A stretch of DNA of 64,000 nt from Labrys sedimenti (lineage in GTDB: Bacteria; Pseudomonadota; Alphaproteobacteria; Rhizobiales; Labraceae): positions 1-64,000 of the forward strand of contig NZ_JAXOUF010000004.1 of NCBI RefSeq assembly GCF_034424805.1. The letters are read 5' to 3'. Within the stretch, counting starts at the first letter, position 1; each line of letters opens with the position of its first letter. Below are positions 8,786-17,369 of the stretch, one piece after another. Under the pieces are notes generated by a model. That model did not search any database, had not been told where the DNA came from, and worked only from the letters and a program-made list of their open reading frames with translations. A program made the position numbers and the translations under genes.

Positions 8786-9628
8786 TCAGAAACTGATCTT
8801 GCGGGTCATGAGGACCGCACTGGCGGGGCAAAGCGATGACGCCTGGCGTGTCGCCAGGATTGATGCGGGTGCAACTGCCCGCTCTACAGGCTTGAAGCCG
8901 ACGCGAGAGAAGAAATCAGATGACGATGTCGTCAGGAGCCAGGCTCGCTTTGCACCAGCTTCATAGGCCCGGTAGAGCAGCAAGGGCACGATGTTGCGGC
9001 CGATCCCCGTTCCTCTGGCCTTCTGCAGGACCACGACCGATCGGATCAGAGCTTCGTCGCCCTGCAATTCGTAGCCGCCAAATCCGACAGGCCGGCCGTC
9101 GAGCGTTTCATAGGCGAAGAAGGTGCGGCCGGGCTCGGCGAAATCGTCGGTCGGCAGATTTGCTGCCCGGAGGCTTGCGAGCAAGGCCGGATAGGTCGGA
9201 GCTATCGGAGTGTCTTTGAGGAAAGGCACACCCTCTTCCTTCCCGATCGCCGACGAGACTGTCATCGGAGGGAGGAGATCGAGCACGACGTCGGACGGCC
9301 GGCAGAGCCTCACGCCAAGAGGGCTGACGACGATGGGGCGATTGATCAGGATGGGATGTGCGACCATCGCATCCAGGAGTTCGTCTTCCGTCAGATCAGG
9401 CGCATCCAATCCGAGTTCCGCATAGGGCGTGCCCTTCTGGCGGACGAGGCCTCGCACGCCGATGCCCATTCGCTCGACGAGTTGCGCCAGCAGGGCGCGT
9501 GAGGGAGGCGTTTTCAGATATTCGATGACATGGGGCTCGATCCCCCATTGCCGGATCAAGGCCAGCGTGTTGCGAGAGGTGCCACAATCGGGATTGTGAT
9601 AGATGATGATGTCCATGCTTGCTGTCAC
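8786..9628 (-). CDS. Fusion of glutaredoxin-type arsenate reductase (ArsC) and ArsN2-like GNAT acetyltransferase
   Basis: A 280-residue two-domain protein. Residues 1 to about 140 are classical glutaredoxin-linked ArsC: IIIYHNPDCGTSRNTL with the catalytic Cys at residue 15, then LVRQKGTPYAELGL and HPILINRPIVVSPLGVRLCRP. Residues of about 150-280 are a GNAT domain with the acetyl-CoA loop ARGTGIGRN and the ending TRQASSLCPASAVLMTRK that I know from ArsN2 proteins of ars operons. ArsN1 relatives acetylate the antibiotic arsinothricin; ArsN2 function is less clear. There is no stop or frameshift between the halves. GTG 9628 overlaps the previous stop (GTGA); ATG 9616 is an alternative start. Confidence 0.9.
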   Translation of the reverse strand: MTASMDIIIYHNPDCGTSRNTLALIRQWGIEPHVIEYLKTPPSRALLAQLVERMGIGVRGLVRQKGTPYAELGLDAPDLTEDELLDAMVAHPILINRPIVVSPLGVRLCRPSDVVLDLLPPMTVSSAIGKEEGVPFLKDTPIAPTYPALLASLRAANLPTDDFAEPGRTFFAYETLDGRPVGFGGYELQGDEALIRSVVVLQKARGTGIGRNIVPLLLYRAYEAGAKRAWLLTTSSSDFFSRVGFKPVERAVAPASILATRQASSLCPASAVLMTRKISF

Positions 9629-10155
9629 GCCGCGCTGTTGCGGGGCGAGGTTGCCCCTTCGGATTGGCCGATCTCAACGAGCTGTGCCCGAAGCGAGGCC
9701 TTGTCCAGGCTGGAGACCGGTAGCGCTGTGAAGGCACCGATGCGGTTCTTGAGAAAACGCAGCGCCGTGACGAAGGCCGTTTCCTTCTCGATGTCGCTGC
9801 CCTCGACGCGGGCCGGGTCCTCGATGCCCCAATGGGCCGACATCGGGTGTCCGGGCCACACTGGACAAGTCTCGCCATGGGCGTCGTCGCAGACGGTGAA
9901 GACGAAATCCATCTGCGGGGCATCCGGCCCGGCGAACTCGTCCCAGCTCTTCGAGCGCAGGCCGTCGACGGGATAGCCTGCTCGTTCCAGGCAATGCAGC
10001 GCGAAGCGATTGACGCTACCCCTGGGCTTGCTTCCCGCCGAGAAGGCATTGAAGCGACCTGCGCCGTCCTTGCGCAGGATGCTTTCGGCCAGGATCGAGC
10101 GCGCCGAGTTGCCGGTGCACAGGAACAGCACATTGTAGGTGTGCGGGTCAGGCAT
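9625..10155 (-). CDS. arsC: Arsenate reductase, low-molecular-weight phosphatase (thioredoxin-linked) type
   Basis: 176 residues when started at ATG 10155; ATG 10164 and a further upstream codon are also in frame. The P-loop VLFLCTGNSARS (Cys at about residue 13) and the later pair of cysteines in TVCDDAHGETCPVWPG match the thioredoxin-coupled ArsC relay, in which three cysteines act in turn. It reduces arsenate to arsenite in the cytoplasm. An AAAGGA box lies at a suitable distance before 10155. The gene overlaps arsR slightly, so the two are coupled. The operon thus encodes both unrelated arsenate reductase classes. Confidence 0.92.
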   Translation of the reverse strand: MPDPHTYNVLFLCTGNSARSILAESILRKDGAGRFNAFSAGSKPRGSVNRFALHCLERAGYPVDGLRSKSWDEFAGPDAPQMDFVFTVCDDAHGETCPVWPGHPMSAHWGIEDPARVEGSDIEKETAFVTALRFLKNRIGAFTALPVSSLDKASLRAQLVEIGQSEGATSPRNSAA

Positions 10156-10510
10156 GGGTGACATCCTTTCGAGGAGCACAACAAGCGGAGAGCGAGGCGA
10201 CGGCAGGATTGCAGACTTCCGGGTGCCCCTGGCAGCAGTCGCGCATCAGGAACTCGATCAGGCCGGAGAGCGCCGGATAGGTCGCGCTGTAGAGGATCGA
10301 GCGCCCCTCCCGGCGTGACTCGACCAGGCCAGCCTGTTCGAGGTGGCCGAGGTGAAACGACATGCGCGAGGAGGAAGCGCCGTCCATGGCTTCACCGATC
10401 GCGCCAGCCGCCATGCCGTCCGGGCCAGCCGTCACCAGGAGCTTGACGATCCTGAGCCGCGTTTCCTGGGATAGGGCGGCGAAGGCATCGAGGGCTTGCT
10501 TTTCGTCCAT
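10148..10510 (-). CDS. arsR: ArsR family arsenite-responsive repressor
   Basis: 120-residue winged-helix protein: LSQETRLRIVKLL begins the fold and SSSRMSFHLGHLEQAGLVESRREGRSILYS is the recognition helix and wing. Cysteines cluster in the C-terminal part (RDCCQGHPEVCNP and SACCAP), consistent with an As(III) site formed there, as in alphaproteobacterial ArsR proteins whose sensor cysteines lie outside the recognition helix. It is the first gene of the ars operon and sits behind its own operator. Release from DNA on binding arsenite would induce the whole set. Confidence 0.93.
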   Translation of the reverse strand: MDEKQALDAFAALSQETRLRIVKLLVTAGPDGMAAGAIGEAMDGASSSRMSFHLGHLEQAGLVESRREGRSILYSATYPALSGLIEFLMRDCCQGHPEVCNPAVASLSACCAPRKDVTHA

Positions 10511-10514
10511 CTTT

Positions 10515-10542
10515 ATCTCAACATCTCAAGAATCATTGAGAT
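10515..10542. promoter_or_regulatory. ArsR operator in the arsR / DUF6428 divergent promoter
   Basis: ATCTCAA (10523-10529) and TTGAGAT (10536-10542) form a perfect 7-bp inverted repeat with a six-base spacer. A third half-site ATCTCAA at 10515-10521 lies directly next to it. All are within the 47-base space between the two divergent start codons, so one bound dimer could shut both directions. Confidence 0.8.
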
Positions 10543-10557
10543 GATGGATACATCAAC

Positions 10558-11085
10558 ATGAACGCTTCTGCCAGCCCCTTGATGATTGAATTTGGCGGCG
10601 ATGCCTCGCACAGCGGTTTCCTCGCTGCGTTGAAACCCCATGCCGGCAAGGCGCTGGTGCTGAACTATGGCGGGCGGACGATACGGCCCGGCTATCATAT
10701 CACCGAGGTCAAGGCGGGCGCATTCATCACCCTGGACTGTGGCGCCTCCCCGGATGCCTGGCGGGAAACCATCCTGCAGGTGGAGGACATCGAGGCGACC
10801 GCCGGCGGGGATTTCATGTCCGTCGCCAAATTTGAACGAATCCTGCAGCGGGTCGCGGAAAGGGTGGACCTCGAAGCGGATGCCCGGCTTACCTTCGAGG
10901 TGGGCCAGCCTGGCGAGCCCATGCAGATATTCGATGTCGGTGCCCTTGAAATCGCCGGTGGCGAGCAGCTCGTCCTCAAACTCGAAGGGCGCCCGGCAAT
11001 TTGCAAGCCGCGCCATCGGCTCGAGCAACTGGCCGAGGCGACTGCGTGCTGCAGTTCGAACGCAAGCGGCGGCCGGTGCTGCTAG
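10558..11085 (+). CDS. DUF6428 family protein of arsenic loci
   Basis: 175 residues, no signal peptide or membrane segment. The sequence KALVLNYGGRTIRPGYHITEVKAG..., then DAWRETILQVED and a second half VDLEADARLTFEVG, corresponds to the DUF6428 family that accompanies ars genes; family assignment is from memory. The tail is cysteine-rich (ATACCSSNASGGRCC), which could bind arsenite. It is divergent from arsR across the shared operator, so it should be induced by arsenite together with the operon. Biochemical function is unknown. Confidence 0.75.
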   Translation: MNASASPLMIEFGGDASHSGFLAALKPHAGKALVLNYGGRTIRPGYHITEVKAGAFITLDCGASPDAWRETILQVEDIEATAGGDFMSVAKFERILQRVAERVDLEADARLTFEVGQPGEPMQIFDVGALEIAGGEQLVLKLEGRPAICKPRHRLEQLAEATACCSSNASGGRCC

Positions 11086-11124
11086 CACTGCAGTTGCGTT
11101 TGCATGAAGGAGCACGGGAAAAGG

Positions 11125-11180
11125 GGAGTGTCAGCCTCCACAGCTCCATCAAGTGGTGGAGCTGTGGAGGCTGACACTCC
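11125..11180. repeat. Perfect 24-bp inverted repeat between convergent genes
   Basis: The arm at 11125-11148 (beginning GGAGTGTCAGCC) is exactly complementary to 11157-11180, with an eight-base loop TCAAGTGG. It lies between the end of the DUF6428 gene and the end of the leftward B12-radical SAM gene. A short TTTT run follows the stem on the minus strand. It probably acts as a terminator, but a 24-bp perfect stem is longer than usual for one. Confidence 0.8.
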
Positions 11181-11244
11181 AAATACCTTTCGAACAAAGA
11201 AGCAACTGTAGTACTAGGCCGAGCGCAGGCTTGCTCCGCATTTT

Positions 11245-12801
11245 TCAGAAGGAGTTGACGATCCGCCCGGCTCGCATGTCGGTGATCATGGTGTGGGCGT
11301 GATAATGCATGGCGCATTTGATCGCGTAGATCTGCATCACCACGGGGGATCGCCGTCGCTTGAGCATCATCCACAGACGCTGGCGGTAGATCCGGCGCAA
11401 CTCCTTCTGGGGCACCCGGCGCATCAGGCGTAGGAAGATGCCGGCGGCCTCGAACATCCACATCAGGTTGAGCTTGGCCAGTTGTAGCGGGTGGCGGCGC
11501 AGATGCCTGAGCCTGGAGCGTTCCGGCTCGATGCGCTCGTCGAGATAGAGTGCATCGAGACGATCGAAATAGGCCTCGGGCCGATGGAGGTCGGCCATCA
11601 CCTCGAGATAACCGTCGCGCAGCGCCTCGCGGCTGAAATTGAGCGGGATGACATTGGTGCCATAGATCTGGCGGTCGGTGGGATCGAGCCGCCCCTCTTT
11701 GGCGAGGCGGGCGTAGAGGGGGGTCTTGGGAATGGCCGCGAGCATGCCGACCATGGCGTTGACGATGCGCGAGTCCTTGATGAACCGGCGCTGGGCCTCG
11801 AAGATGGTGGCATCGTCGCTGTCGAAACCCAGGATCATGCCGCACCACACCTCGATGCCGCTGCGCTGGATGGTATGGACCTTCTCCAGCATGCTGGCGC
11901 CCTTGCGCACGTTCTGCAGCTTCTTGGTCTCGCGCAGGGCGGCCTCGTTGGGCGTCTCGATACCGATGAACACCACCCTGATATTGGCGTCGACCATCAG
12001 CTCCATCAACTCGGCATCGTCGGCAAGGTCGATGGAGGCCTCGGTCACGAAGGTCATCGGATAATCATGCGCGACCTGCCAGGCAATGACGTCGCGCAGA
12101 ACTTCCTTGATCGCCTTCTTGTTGCCAATCAGATTGTCGTCGACGATGAAGGCAGTATCCATCCCGGTCGCCAGCAGCGCCTCCAGTTCGGCGATGACCT
12201 GCCGGCTGGTCTTGATGCGGGGCTTGCGGCCGAACACCACGATGATGTCGCAGAACTCACAGGTGAACGGGCAGCCGCGTGAGAACTGCACGCTGCCGAC
12301 GGCGTAGTCGTCCATCTTGAGGAGGTCGAAGCGCGGTACCGGCACCGTGGCCATGTCGGTCTTGTCGGCCTGCTCGTAGCGACGGGCATGACGGTTCTGG
12401 ACCCAGTCATCCAGAAAGCGCGGCCAGCTTTCCTCGGCCTCGCCGATGAAGGCGACGTCGGCATCATCGCCGAAATAGTCCTCGCGCACGGTGATCCAGG
12501 GGCCGCCGACCGCCACGAAGCAGTTGCGGCGCTTCAACTCGTTGAGGATCTCGCGCATGCGGAAACGCTGCACGATCATGCCGGTAAGGCCGACGATGTC
12601 GGCGCGGGCGCAGAGCTCGTAGTTGATCGCCTCGACGTTTTCGTCGATCAGGGTCACGGTGTGTTCGGATGGTGTCAGCGCCGCCAGCAAGGGCAGGCAG
12701 GCGACCGGCAGATTGGCCTTGGCATCGAACAGGGGCAAGGCATGTTCCAATCCCCAATAGGAAGCTTCGAAGCGCGGATTGATCAGCACGATATGGGCCA
12801 T
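11245..12801 (-). CDS. B12-binding radical SAM protein
   Basis: About 518 residues from ATG 12801 (GTG 12810 also possible). The N-terminal 140 residues form a cobalamin-binding Rossmann fold (LIDENVEAINYELCARADIVGLTGM), followed by the radical SAM core with the 4Fe-4S motif RGCPFTCEFCD near residue 180 and PWITVRED/IGIETPN landmarks. The C-terminal region is rich in basic and aromatic residues, like DUF4070-type members that methylate or rearrange lipids. Hopanoid methylases HpnP and HpnR belong to this wider class, but I cannot assign either. It is the last gene of the sigma54-linked leftward cluster and follows a CFA-synthase-like gene, so a lipid substrate is a reasonable guess. Confidence 0.85.
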   Translation of the reverse strand: MAHIVLINPRFEASYWGLEHALPLFDAKANLPVACLPLLAALTPSEHTVTLIDENVEAINYELCARADIVGLTGMIVQRFRMREILNELKRRNCFVAVGGPWITVREDYFGDDADVAFIGEAEESWPRFLDDWVQNRHARRYEQADKTDMATVPVPRFDLLKMDDYAVGSVQFSRGCPFTCEFCDIIVVFGRKPRIKTSRQVIAELEALLATGMDTAFIVDDNLIGNKKAIKEVLRDVIAWQVAHDYPMTFVTEASIDLADDAELMELMVDANIRVVFIGIETPNEAALRETKKLQNVRKGASMLEKVHTIQRSGIEVWCGMILGFDSDDATIFEAQRRFIKDSRIVNAMVGMLAAIPKTPLYARLAKEGRLDPTDRQIYGTNVIPLNFSREALRDGYLEVMADLHRPEAYFDRLDALYLDERIEPERSRLRHLRRHPLQLAKLNLMWMFEAAGIFLRLMRRVPQKELRRIYRQRLWMMLKRRRSPVVMQIYAIKCAMHYHAHTMITDMRAGRIVNSF

Positions 12802-12916
12802 GGTCGTCACCGTTCAGTGGTGTTGAAGGATGTTCTTGCGGCTATTCCATCAGTTCGTTGTGTTCGAAGGTTTGCCCCGGGCGGCGAGCCTCGGGGGAAG
12901 AACTTGGCGTGTCGTT

Positions 12917-14179
12917 TCAGGCTGCGCTTTCGAGCTGCGTGTCTACGGTCGTAAAATTGCCGGCCGGCGGCGGATGTCCGGCAGCGATATAGTCGCGCGT
13001 CGTCGGCAGGGCTTGGTTGGAATTGGCAAGCTGGATCTGGAAGACCACGAGGTCCTCGCAGCGGAAGGCGACTTCGGCGGCGGCGAGGTAATATTCCCAC
13101 ATCCGGCAGAAGCGCGCGTCGTAGAGCGCTTCTGCCTCGTCCCAGCGCGCCAGGAAGCGCTCGCGCCAGGCCTTCAGCGTCTCGGCGTAATGCAGGCGCA
13201 ATACCTCCACATCGGTGACGATCAGACCGGCCCGCTCGATGGCCGGCAGGATCTCCGATAGTGAGGGAATATAGCCGCCGGGGAAGATGTATTTGTCGAG
13301 CCACGGCGTGGTGAAGCCGGGTTCTGCCGAACAGCCGATGGTGTGGAGCAGCATGACGCCGTCATCGGCGAGCAGCCGGGCCGCGGTCTTGAAGAAGGTC
13401 TCATAGTGGGCAAGGCCGACATGCTCGAACATGCCGACGGAGACGATGCGGTCGAAATGGCCCTGGACGCTGCGATAATCGATCAGGTCGAAATGCACGC
13501 GGCCTTCCGCGGTGCCCTTGGGGCGTTCCCTGGCGAAGGCGAGTTGTTCTTCCGACAGGGTGACGCCTCGGACCTCGCTCGCACCCGCTTCGGCCATCGA
13601 GCAGGCGAGGCCGCCCCAGCCCGAGCCGATGTCGAGCACCTTGTGCTGCGGCCCGATCCGCAGCTTGGCGATGATGTGCTGCTTCTTGGCGGCCTGGGCG
13701 TCCTCCAGGCTTTGGCCGGGATATTCGAAATAGGCGCAGGAATATTGCCGATCGGCATCCAGGAACAGATTGTAGAGGCGTCCGTCGAGATCGTAGTGAT
13801 GCGCGACGTTGCGCTTGGAACGGCCCGGCAGGTTGCGCAGCCGGAACCGGCGCAGCGCGGCGCGGGCTCGATCGATGAGGCGCGCGGGCAGGGGATGGGT
13901 CTGGTTCTGCCCCTCGCGCAGGATGAGATGGATGAAATCGTAGATCGAGCCCTGTTCGACCAGGAAGCGCTCGTCCATATAGAGTTCGCCGAGCCGCATG
14001 TCGGGATCGGTCAGTAGAGCGATAACGCCAGCCCGATCGGTCAGGCGGACAGTGACCGGCTCGCCGCTGCCGTCACCGAAGGCGAGCCGGGTTCCGGCGG
14101 GCGTCACCACCGTCAGATTGCCGCGGCTGACGATCCTCGCAAAGGCCCAGCGGAGGATGCGGTCCAAGGTGGAAGCCAT
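12917..14179 (-). CDS. Cyclopropane-fatty-acyl-phospholipid synthase family methyltransferase
   Basis: 420 residues, the length of CFA synthases. SAM is bound by VLDIGSGWGGLACSMAE; GVTLSEEQLAFARER, DYRSVQGHFDRIVSVGMFEHVG and FPGGYIPSLSEILPAIE are standard CFA motifs. The N-terminal 130 residues form the small lipid-binding domain. CFA synthases add a methylene to the double bond of membrane phospholipid acyl chains; paralogues in clusters often act on special lipids. The start lies 24 bases after the stop of the response-regulator gene, so it is in the same leftward transcription unit. This copy may not be the housekeeping cfa. Confidence 0.88.
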   Translation of the reverse strand: MASTLDRILRWAFARIVSRGNLTVVTPAGTRLAFGDGSGEPVTVRLTDRAGVIALLTDPDMRLGELYMDERFLVEQGSIYDFIHLILREGQNQTHPLPARLIDRARAALRRFRLRNLPGRSKRNVAHHYDLDGRLYNLFLDADRQYSCAYFEYPGQSLEDAQAAKKQHIIAKLRIGPQHKVLDIGSGWGGLACSMAEAGASEVRGVTLSEEQLAFARERPKGTAEGRVHFDLIDYRSVQGHFDRIVSVGMFEHVGLAHYETFFKTAARLLADDGVMLLHTIGCSAEPGFTTPWLDKYIFPGGYIPSLSEILPAIERAGLIVTDVEVLRLHYAETLKAWRERFLARWDEAEALYDARFCRMWEYYLAAAEVAFRCEDLVVFQIQLANSNQALPTTRDYIAAGHPPPAGNFTTVDTQLESAA

Positions 14180-14203
14180 CTCATGATCTCCTATTGGGCG
14201 ACG

Positions 14204-15586
14204 CTAGGAACGCGGCCCGACCGTCTTGGAGACGGTGATCTCGTATTTCTTCAGCCGGTGCCAAAGGCTGCGCTCATTGATGCCGAGCAGTTCGGCAGCG
14301 CGCACCTGCACGCCCTCGGCCCGCTTCAGGGCCTCGACGATGAGACCGCGCTCGAAGGCGGCGGCGACATCGTCGAGCTGAATGGGAAAGTCCTGTGCCG
14401 TGCCGTTGCCCGGCTTTTCGGCGATGTAGGCCGGCAGGTCGGCAGCCGATATCACCGGGCTGCGGGCCGAGATCAGCGAGCGCTCGACGCAATTCTGCAA
14501 TTCACGGATATTGCCGGGCCAGCGATAGGCGGTCAGTACCCGTACGGCATCGGGGCTGAAGCGGATGTCGCGCTTGCCGAGGGTTGGCGCGAGGTCATCG
14601 GCGAAAAGGTCCAGAAACAGCGGGATATCCTCGGCCCGTTCGCGCAGGGGCGGCAAGGCGATCGGGAACACGGCGAGGCGGTAATAGAGATCCTCGCGGA
14701 ACTTATTCTCGGCCACCATGGCTGTGAGGTCGCGGTTTGTCGCCGCGATGATGCGCACATCGGCCGTGCGCGAACCCGTCGCGCCCACCGGCTCATACTG
14801 GCGTTCCTGCAGCACGCGCAGGATCTTGGCCTGCAGGTTGAGCGGCATGTCGCCGACCTCGTCGAGGAAGAGCGTGCCGCCCTCGGCCTGGGCGAAGCGA
14901 CCGACGCGGTTGCTGACGGCACCGGTGAAGCTGCCTTTCACATGGCCGAAGAACTCGCTTTCCAACAGCGCCTCGGGAATGGCGGCGCAATTGACCGCGA
15001 CGAAAGGCTTGCGCTGGCGTGGGCTGTTGAAGTGGATGGCGCGCGCCACCACTTCCTTGCCCGAACCGCTTTCGCCGGTGAGCAGCACGGTGGTGCGCTG
15101 CTCGCACACTTCGCTGACCGCGCGCAGCACCTTCTGGAAGGCGGGGGACTTGCCCACCAGCGTGTCGAACTTGTAGCGCCCCGCCAATTCCCGGCGCAGG
15201 CGCTCATTGTCACGCAAGGCCTCGTGCAGGCGTAGGGCGTTGGCGAGGGTCGTCGCCAGTTCCTCCTGCTCGATCGGCTTGTCGATATAGTCGAAGGCCC
15301 CGTCCTTGATGGCCTGGACAGCGTCGCGTACCGTCGAATAAGCTGTCATGATCACCACCGGCATCGAAGGATGGCGGCGGTGGATCTCCGCCAGCAATTC
15401 CTGGCCACTCATGCCTGGCATACGCAGGTCGGTGAGCACGAGATCGACGGGTTCCTGTTCGAGCCGTTCGAGCGCGGCGGCGCCGCTGCTTGCGGTGAGC
15501 GGACGATAACCCAGCCCCTCCAGCACGCCGCTCAGCACGTCGAGCAGCTTGACCTCGTCGTCAACGAGCAGGATCGTTTGGGACAT
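14204..15586 (-). CDS. NtrC-type sigma54-dependent response regulator
   Basis: 460 residues in three domains. Residues 1-120 are a receiver (LLVDDE, phospho-Asp 52 in LVLTDLRMPG, Lys in YIDKPIE). Residues of about 140-380 are the AAA+ sigma54 activator with Walker A GESGSGKE and Walker B GGTLFLDEVG. The C terminus is a Fis-type helix-turn-helix (RAAELLGINERSLWHRLKKYEI). The sigma54-contact loop reads GSFTGA where most members have GAFTGA. The gene overlaps the kinase gene by 26 bases. It most likely activates the two -24/-12 promoters at 21864-21878 and 22133-22147 in the same cluster. Confidence 0.94.
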   Translation of the reverse strand: MSQTILLVDDEVKLLDVLSGVLEGLGYRPLTASSGAAALERLEQEPVDLVLTDLRMPGMSGQELLAEIHRRHPSMPVVIMTAYSTVRDAVQAIKDGAFDYIDKPIEQEELATTLANALRLHEALRDNERLRRELAGRYKFDTLVGKSPAFQKVLRAVSEVCEQRTTVLLTGESGSGKEVVARAIHFNSPRQRKPFVAVNCAAIPEALLESEFFGHVKGSFTGAVSNRVGRFAQAEGGTLFLDEVGDMPLNLQAKILRVLQERQYEPVGATGSRTADVRIIAATNRDLTAMVAENKFREDLYYRLAVFPIALPPLRERAEDIPLFLDLFADDLAPTLGKRDIRFSPDAVRVLTAYRWPGNIRELQNCVERSLISARSPVISAADLPAYIAEKPGNGTAQDFPIQLDDVAAAFERGLIVEALKRAEGVQVRAAELLGINERSLWHRLKKYEITVSKTVGPRS

Positions 15587-17369
15587 CGCCTGCCCTCCGT
15601 TGGGATGCGGGTATCACGAGTTCGAAAATGGCGCCGCCATGCGTGGCGTTGCGGGCCTCGATCCAGCCGCCATGGCCTTCCGCCACCGCAAAGACGCGGG
15701 CGAGGCCAAGCCCGGTGCCACTGTCCTTGGTGGTGACGAATGGATCGAAGATGCGGTCGATCAGGGTTTGCGGGATGCCCGGCCCATTGTCAGCGAAGAT
15801 GAAATGCACCTCGTCTCCCTCGGTGGTGATGCGAATGTCGAGGCGGGGGCGAACGGCAAGACCGGGTGCCGTCGCCAGTTCGGGCGTTCCTTCCATGGCC
15901 TGCAGAGCGTTGAGCACCAGGTTGAGGCAGGCCTGGATCATCTGGTCGCGATCGACATGGATGCGGGCTTCGCCGCTTTCGTCCTCGACATTGACGAGGA
16001 CCTGCTGCTGCTCGATCTCGCTCTGGCAACTGCCGAGAACCCGGTCGACAAGATCGACGGGAGCCAGGTCCGTCATGCGCTGCGGCGGCCGGGCAAAGGC
16101 CAGGAAGTCGCGGATAAGCTGGTCGATCCGGCGGACCTCGTCGATGACATAGCCCAGGCGCCGTGTCTCCACCTCCGACAGGTTGGCGCTGTTCTGCAGC
16201 AGTTCGGCGGAGGTCTTGATGATGCCGAGCGGATTGCGCACCTCATGGGCGAGCCCGGCGGCGACCTCGCCGAGCGTGGTCATGCGCTCGCGCCGTCTGA
16301 GCTTGGCCTCCATCTTGCGCAGGCCCTCCAATTGCTGGGCCATCGAGTTGAAGGCGACGGACAACTGGCCAAGCTCGTCATGCCGGCGGGTCGGCACGCG
16401 CTGGCTGAAATCGCCCTTCGCAATGGCGTTGACGCCTTCCGCAAGGCGGATGACCGGGCTGGTGAGCAGGCGCGACATGATCAGCCCGGCACCGAGCGAC
16501 AGCAGCATGCCGAAGGCAAAGATGGCGATGAACAGGTTCTTGCTCGTTACCCAGTCGGCAATACCCGAGTCCGAGCTGAGGCCGCAAAACAGCACGCCGA
16601 TGAGATTGTTGCCGTCACGGATCGGCGCATAGATGCCGATGGACGTATCCTCGCCATCGATGTCGGCGGATGTATACTCGTCGGCGGCATTGCCGGCGAC
16701 CTCGGTCAGCGTTGCCGGGGGCAGGGCCACCGATGTTTGGCCGCCGGAGGCGTAGACTTGCGTGAACTGACCATTGACCTTGTAGTAGAGGCGAACGGTC
16801 AGCGACGACAGCGCTCCCATATTGGCGACGAAGCTCTGGTCGACCAATGTGCCGATCAGCACGTGGTAGCGCTGGCCCTGATAGTCGAAGGTGCTGGAAC
16901 CCGCTGCCATCAGGGTCGGCGTACCGTCGATGACGTCGAGATAGAGCTTCTGGCCCTCGCCGAAGGGCACGCTGGTGATGTTGGTGGCGGGCTTTGAGGA
17001 GAAGACAACCCTGCCTTCATTGTCGGAGATCAGCAGGAGGTCGTAGCCGAGCGCGTTGATCATATGCGACACGGCCGGCGGCATCTCGCGCGACTGCCCG
17101 GTGACGAGGGCGGTCAGGCTGCCGTTCTCGGCGAGCACGTCGGCGATGCTGGCGGTTTCCCTGCGCTGGTCGAGGATGTTGGCCACGAAGAAGTGCGAGG
17201 TCTGGAACAGCCAGGCCTCGACATTGTCCTCGAAGGTGGTGGAGACGACCTGCGTGGCAAATTTGGTTGCGATCAGCATCGGGATGACGCTGATGATGAC
17301 GAACACGCCGACAAGCTTCCAGCGTATCGACCGGCTCCACCACTTATAGAGAACGGTGAGCATCGTCAC
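15561..17369 (-). CDS. Membrane sensor histidine kinase of the cluster
   Basis: 602 residues. A first membrane segment (about residues 17-38) and a second (about 280-300) bracket a 240-residue periplasmic sensor region resembling a cache/single-layer sensor. HAMP follows (SRLLTSPVIRLAEGVNAIAKGDFSQRVP), then the H-box AAGLAHEVRNPL with phospho-His near residue 375 and the ATPase motifs NLVLNALQAM, DNGPGIP and GTGLGLARV. GTG 17369 overlaps the stop of the EamA gene (GTGA); ATG 17363 is an alternative. It should phosphorylate the adjoining NtrC-type regulator. The signal is unknown, but a periplasmic sensor points to an envelope or external cue. Confidence 0.93.
   Translation of the reverse strand: MTMLTVLYKWWSRSIRWKLVGVFVIISVIPMLIATKFATQVVSTTFEDNVEAWLFQTSHFFVANILDQRRETASIADVLAENGSLTALVTGQSREMPPAVSHMINALGYDLLLISDNEGRVVFSSKPATNITSVPFGEGQKLYLDVIDGTPTLMAAGSSTFDYQGQRYHVLIGTLVDQSFVANMGALSSLTVRLYYKVNGQFTQVYASGGQTSVALPPATLTEVAGNAADEYTSADIDGEDTSIGIYAPIRDGNNLIGVLFCGLSSDSGIADWVTSKNLFIAIFAFGMLLSLGAGLIMSRLLTSPVIRLAEGVNAIAKGDFSQRVPTRRHDELGQLSVAFNSMAQQLEGLRKMEAKLRRRERMTTLGEVAAGLAHEVRNPLGIIKTSAELLQNSANLSEVETRRLGYVIDEVRRIDQLIRDFLAFARPPQRMTDLAPVDLVDRVLGSCQSEIEQQQVLVNVEDESGEARIHVDRDQMIQACLNLVLNALQAMEGTPELATAPGLAVRPRLDIRITTEGDEVHFIFADNGPGIPQTLIDRIFDPFVTTKDSGTGLGLARVFAVAEGHGGWIEARNATHGGAIFELVIPASQRRAGDVPNDPAR

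Noticed and set aside
11245..12801. Hopanoid C-2 or C-3 methylase (HpnP/HpnR)
   Set aside because: The domain order fits, but no hopanoid gene is in the window and the typical N-terminal sequence of HpnP was not found. Kept as an unassigned B12-radical SAM enzyme.
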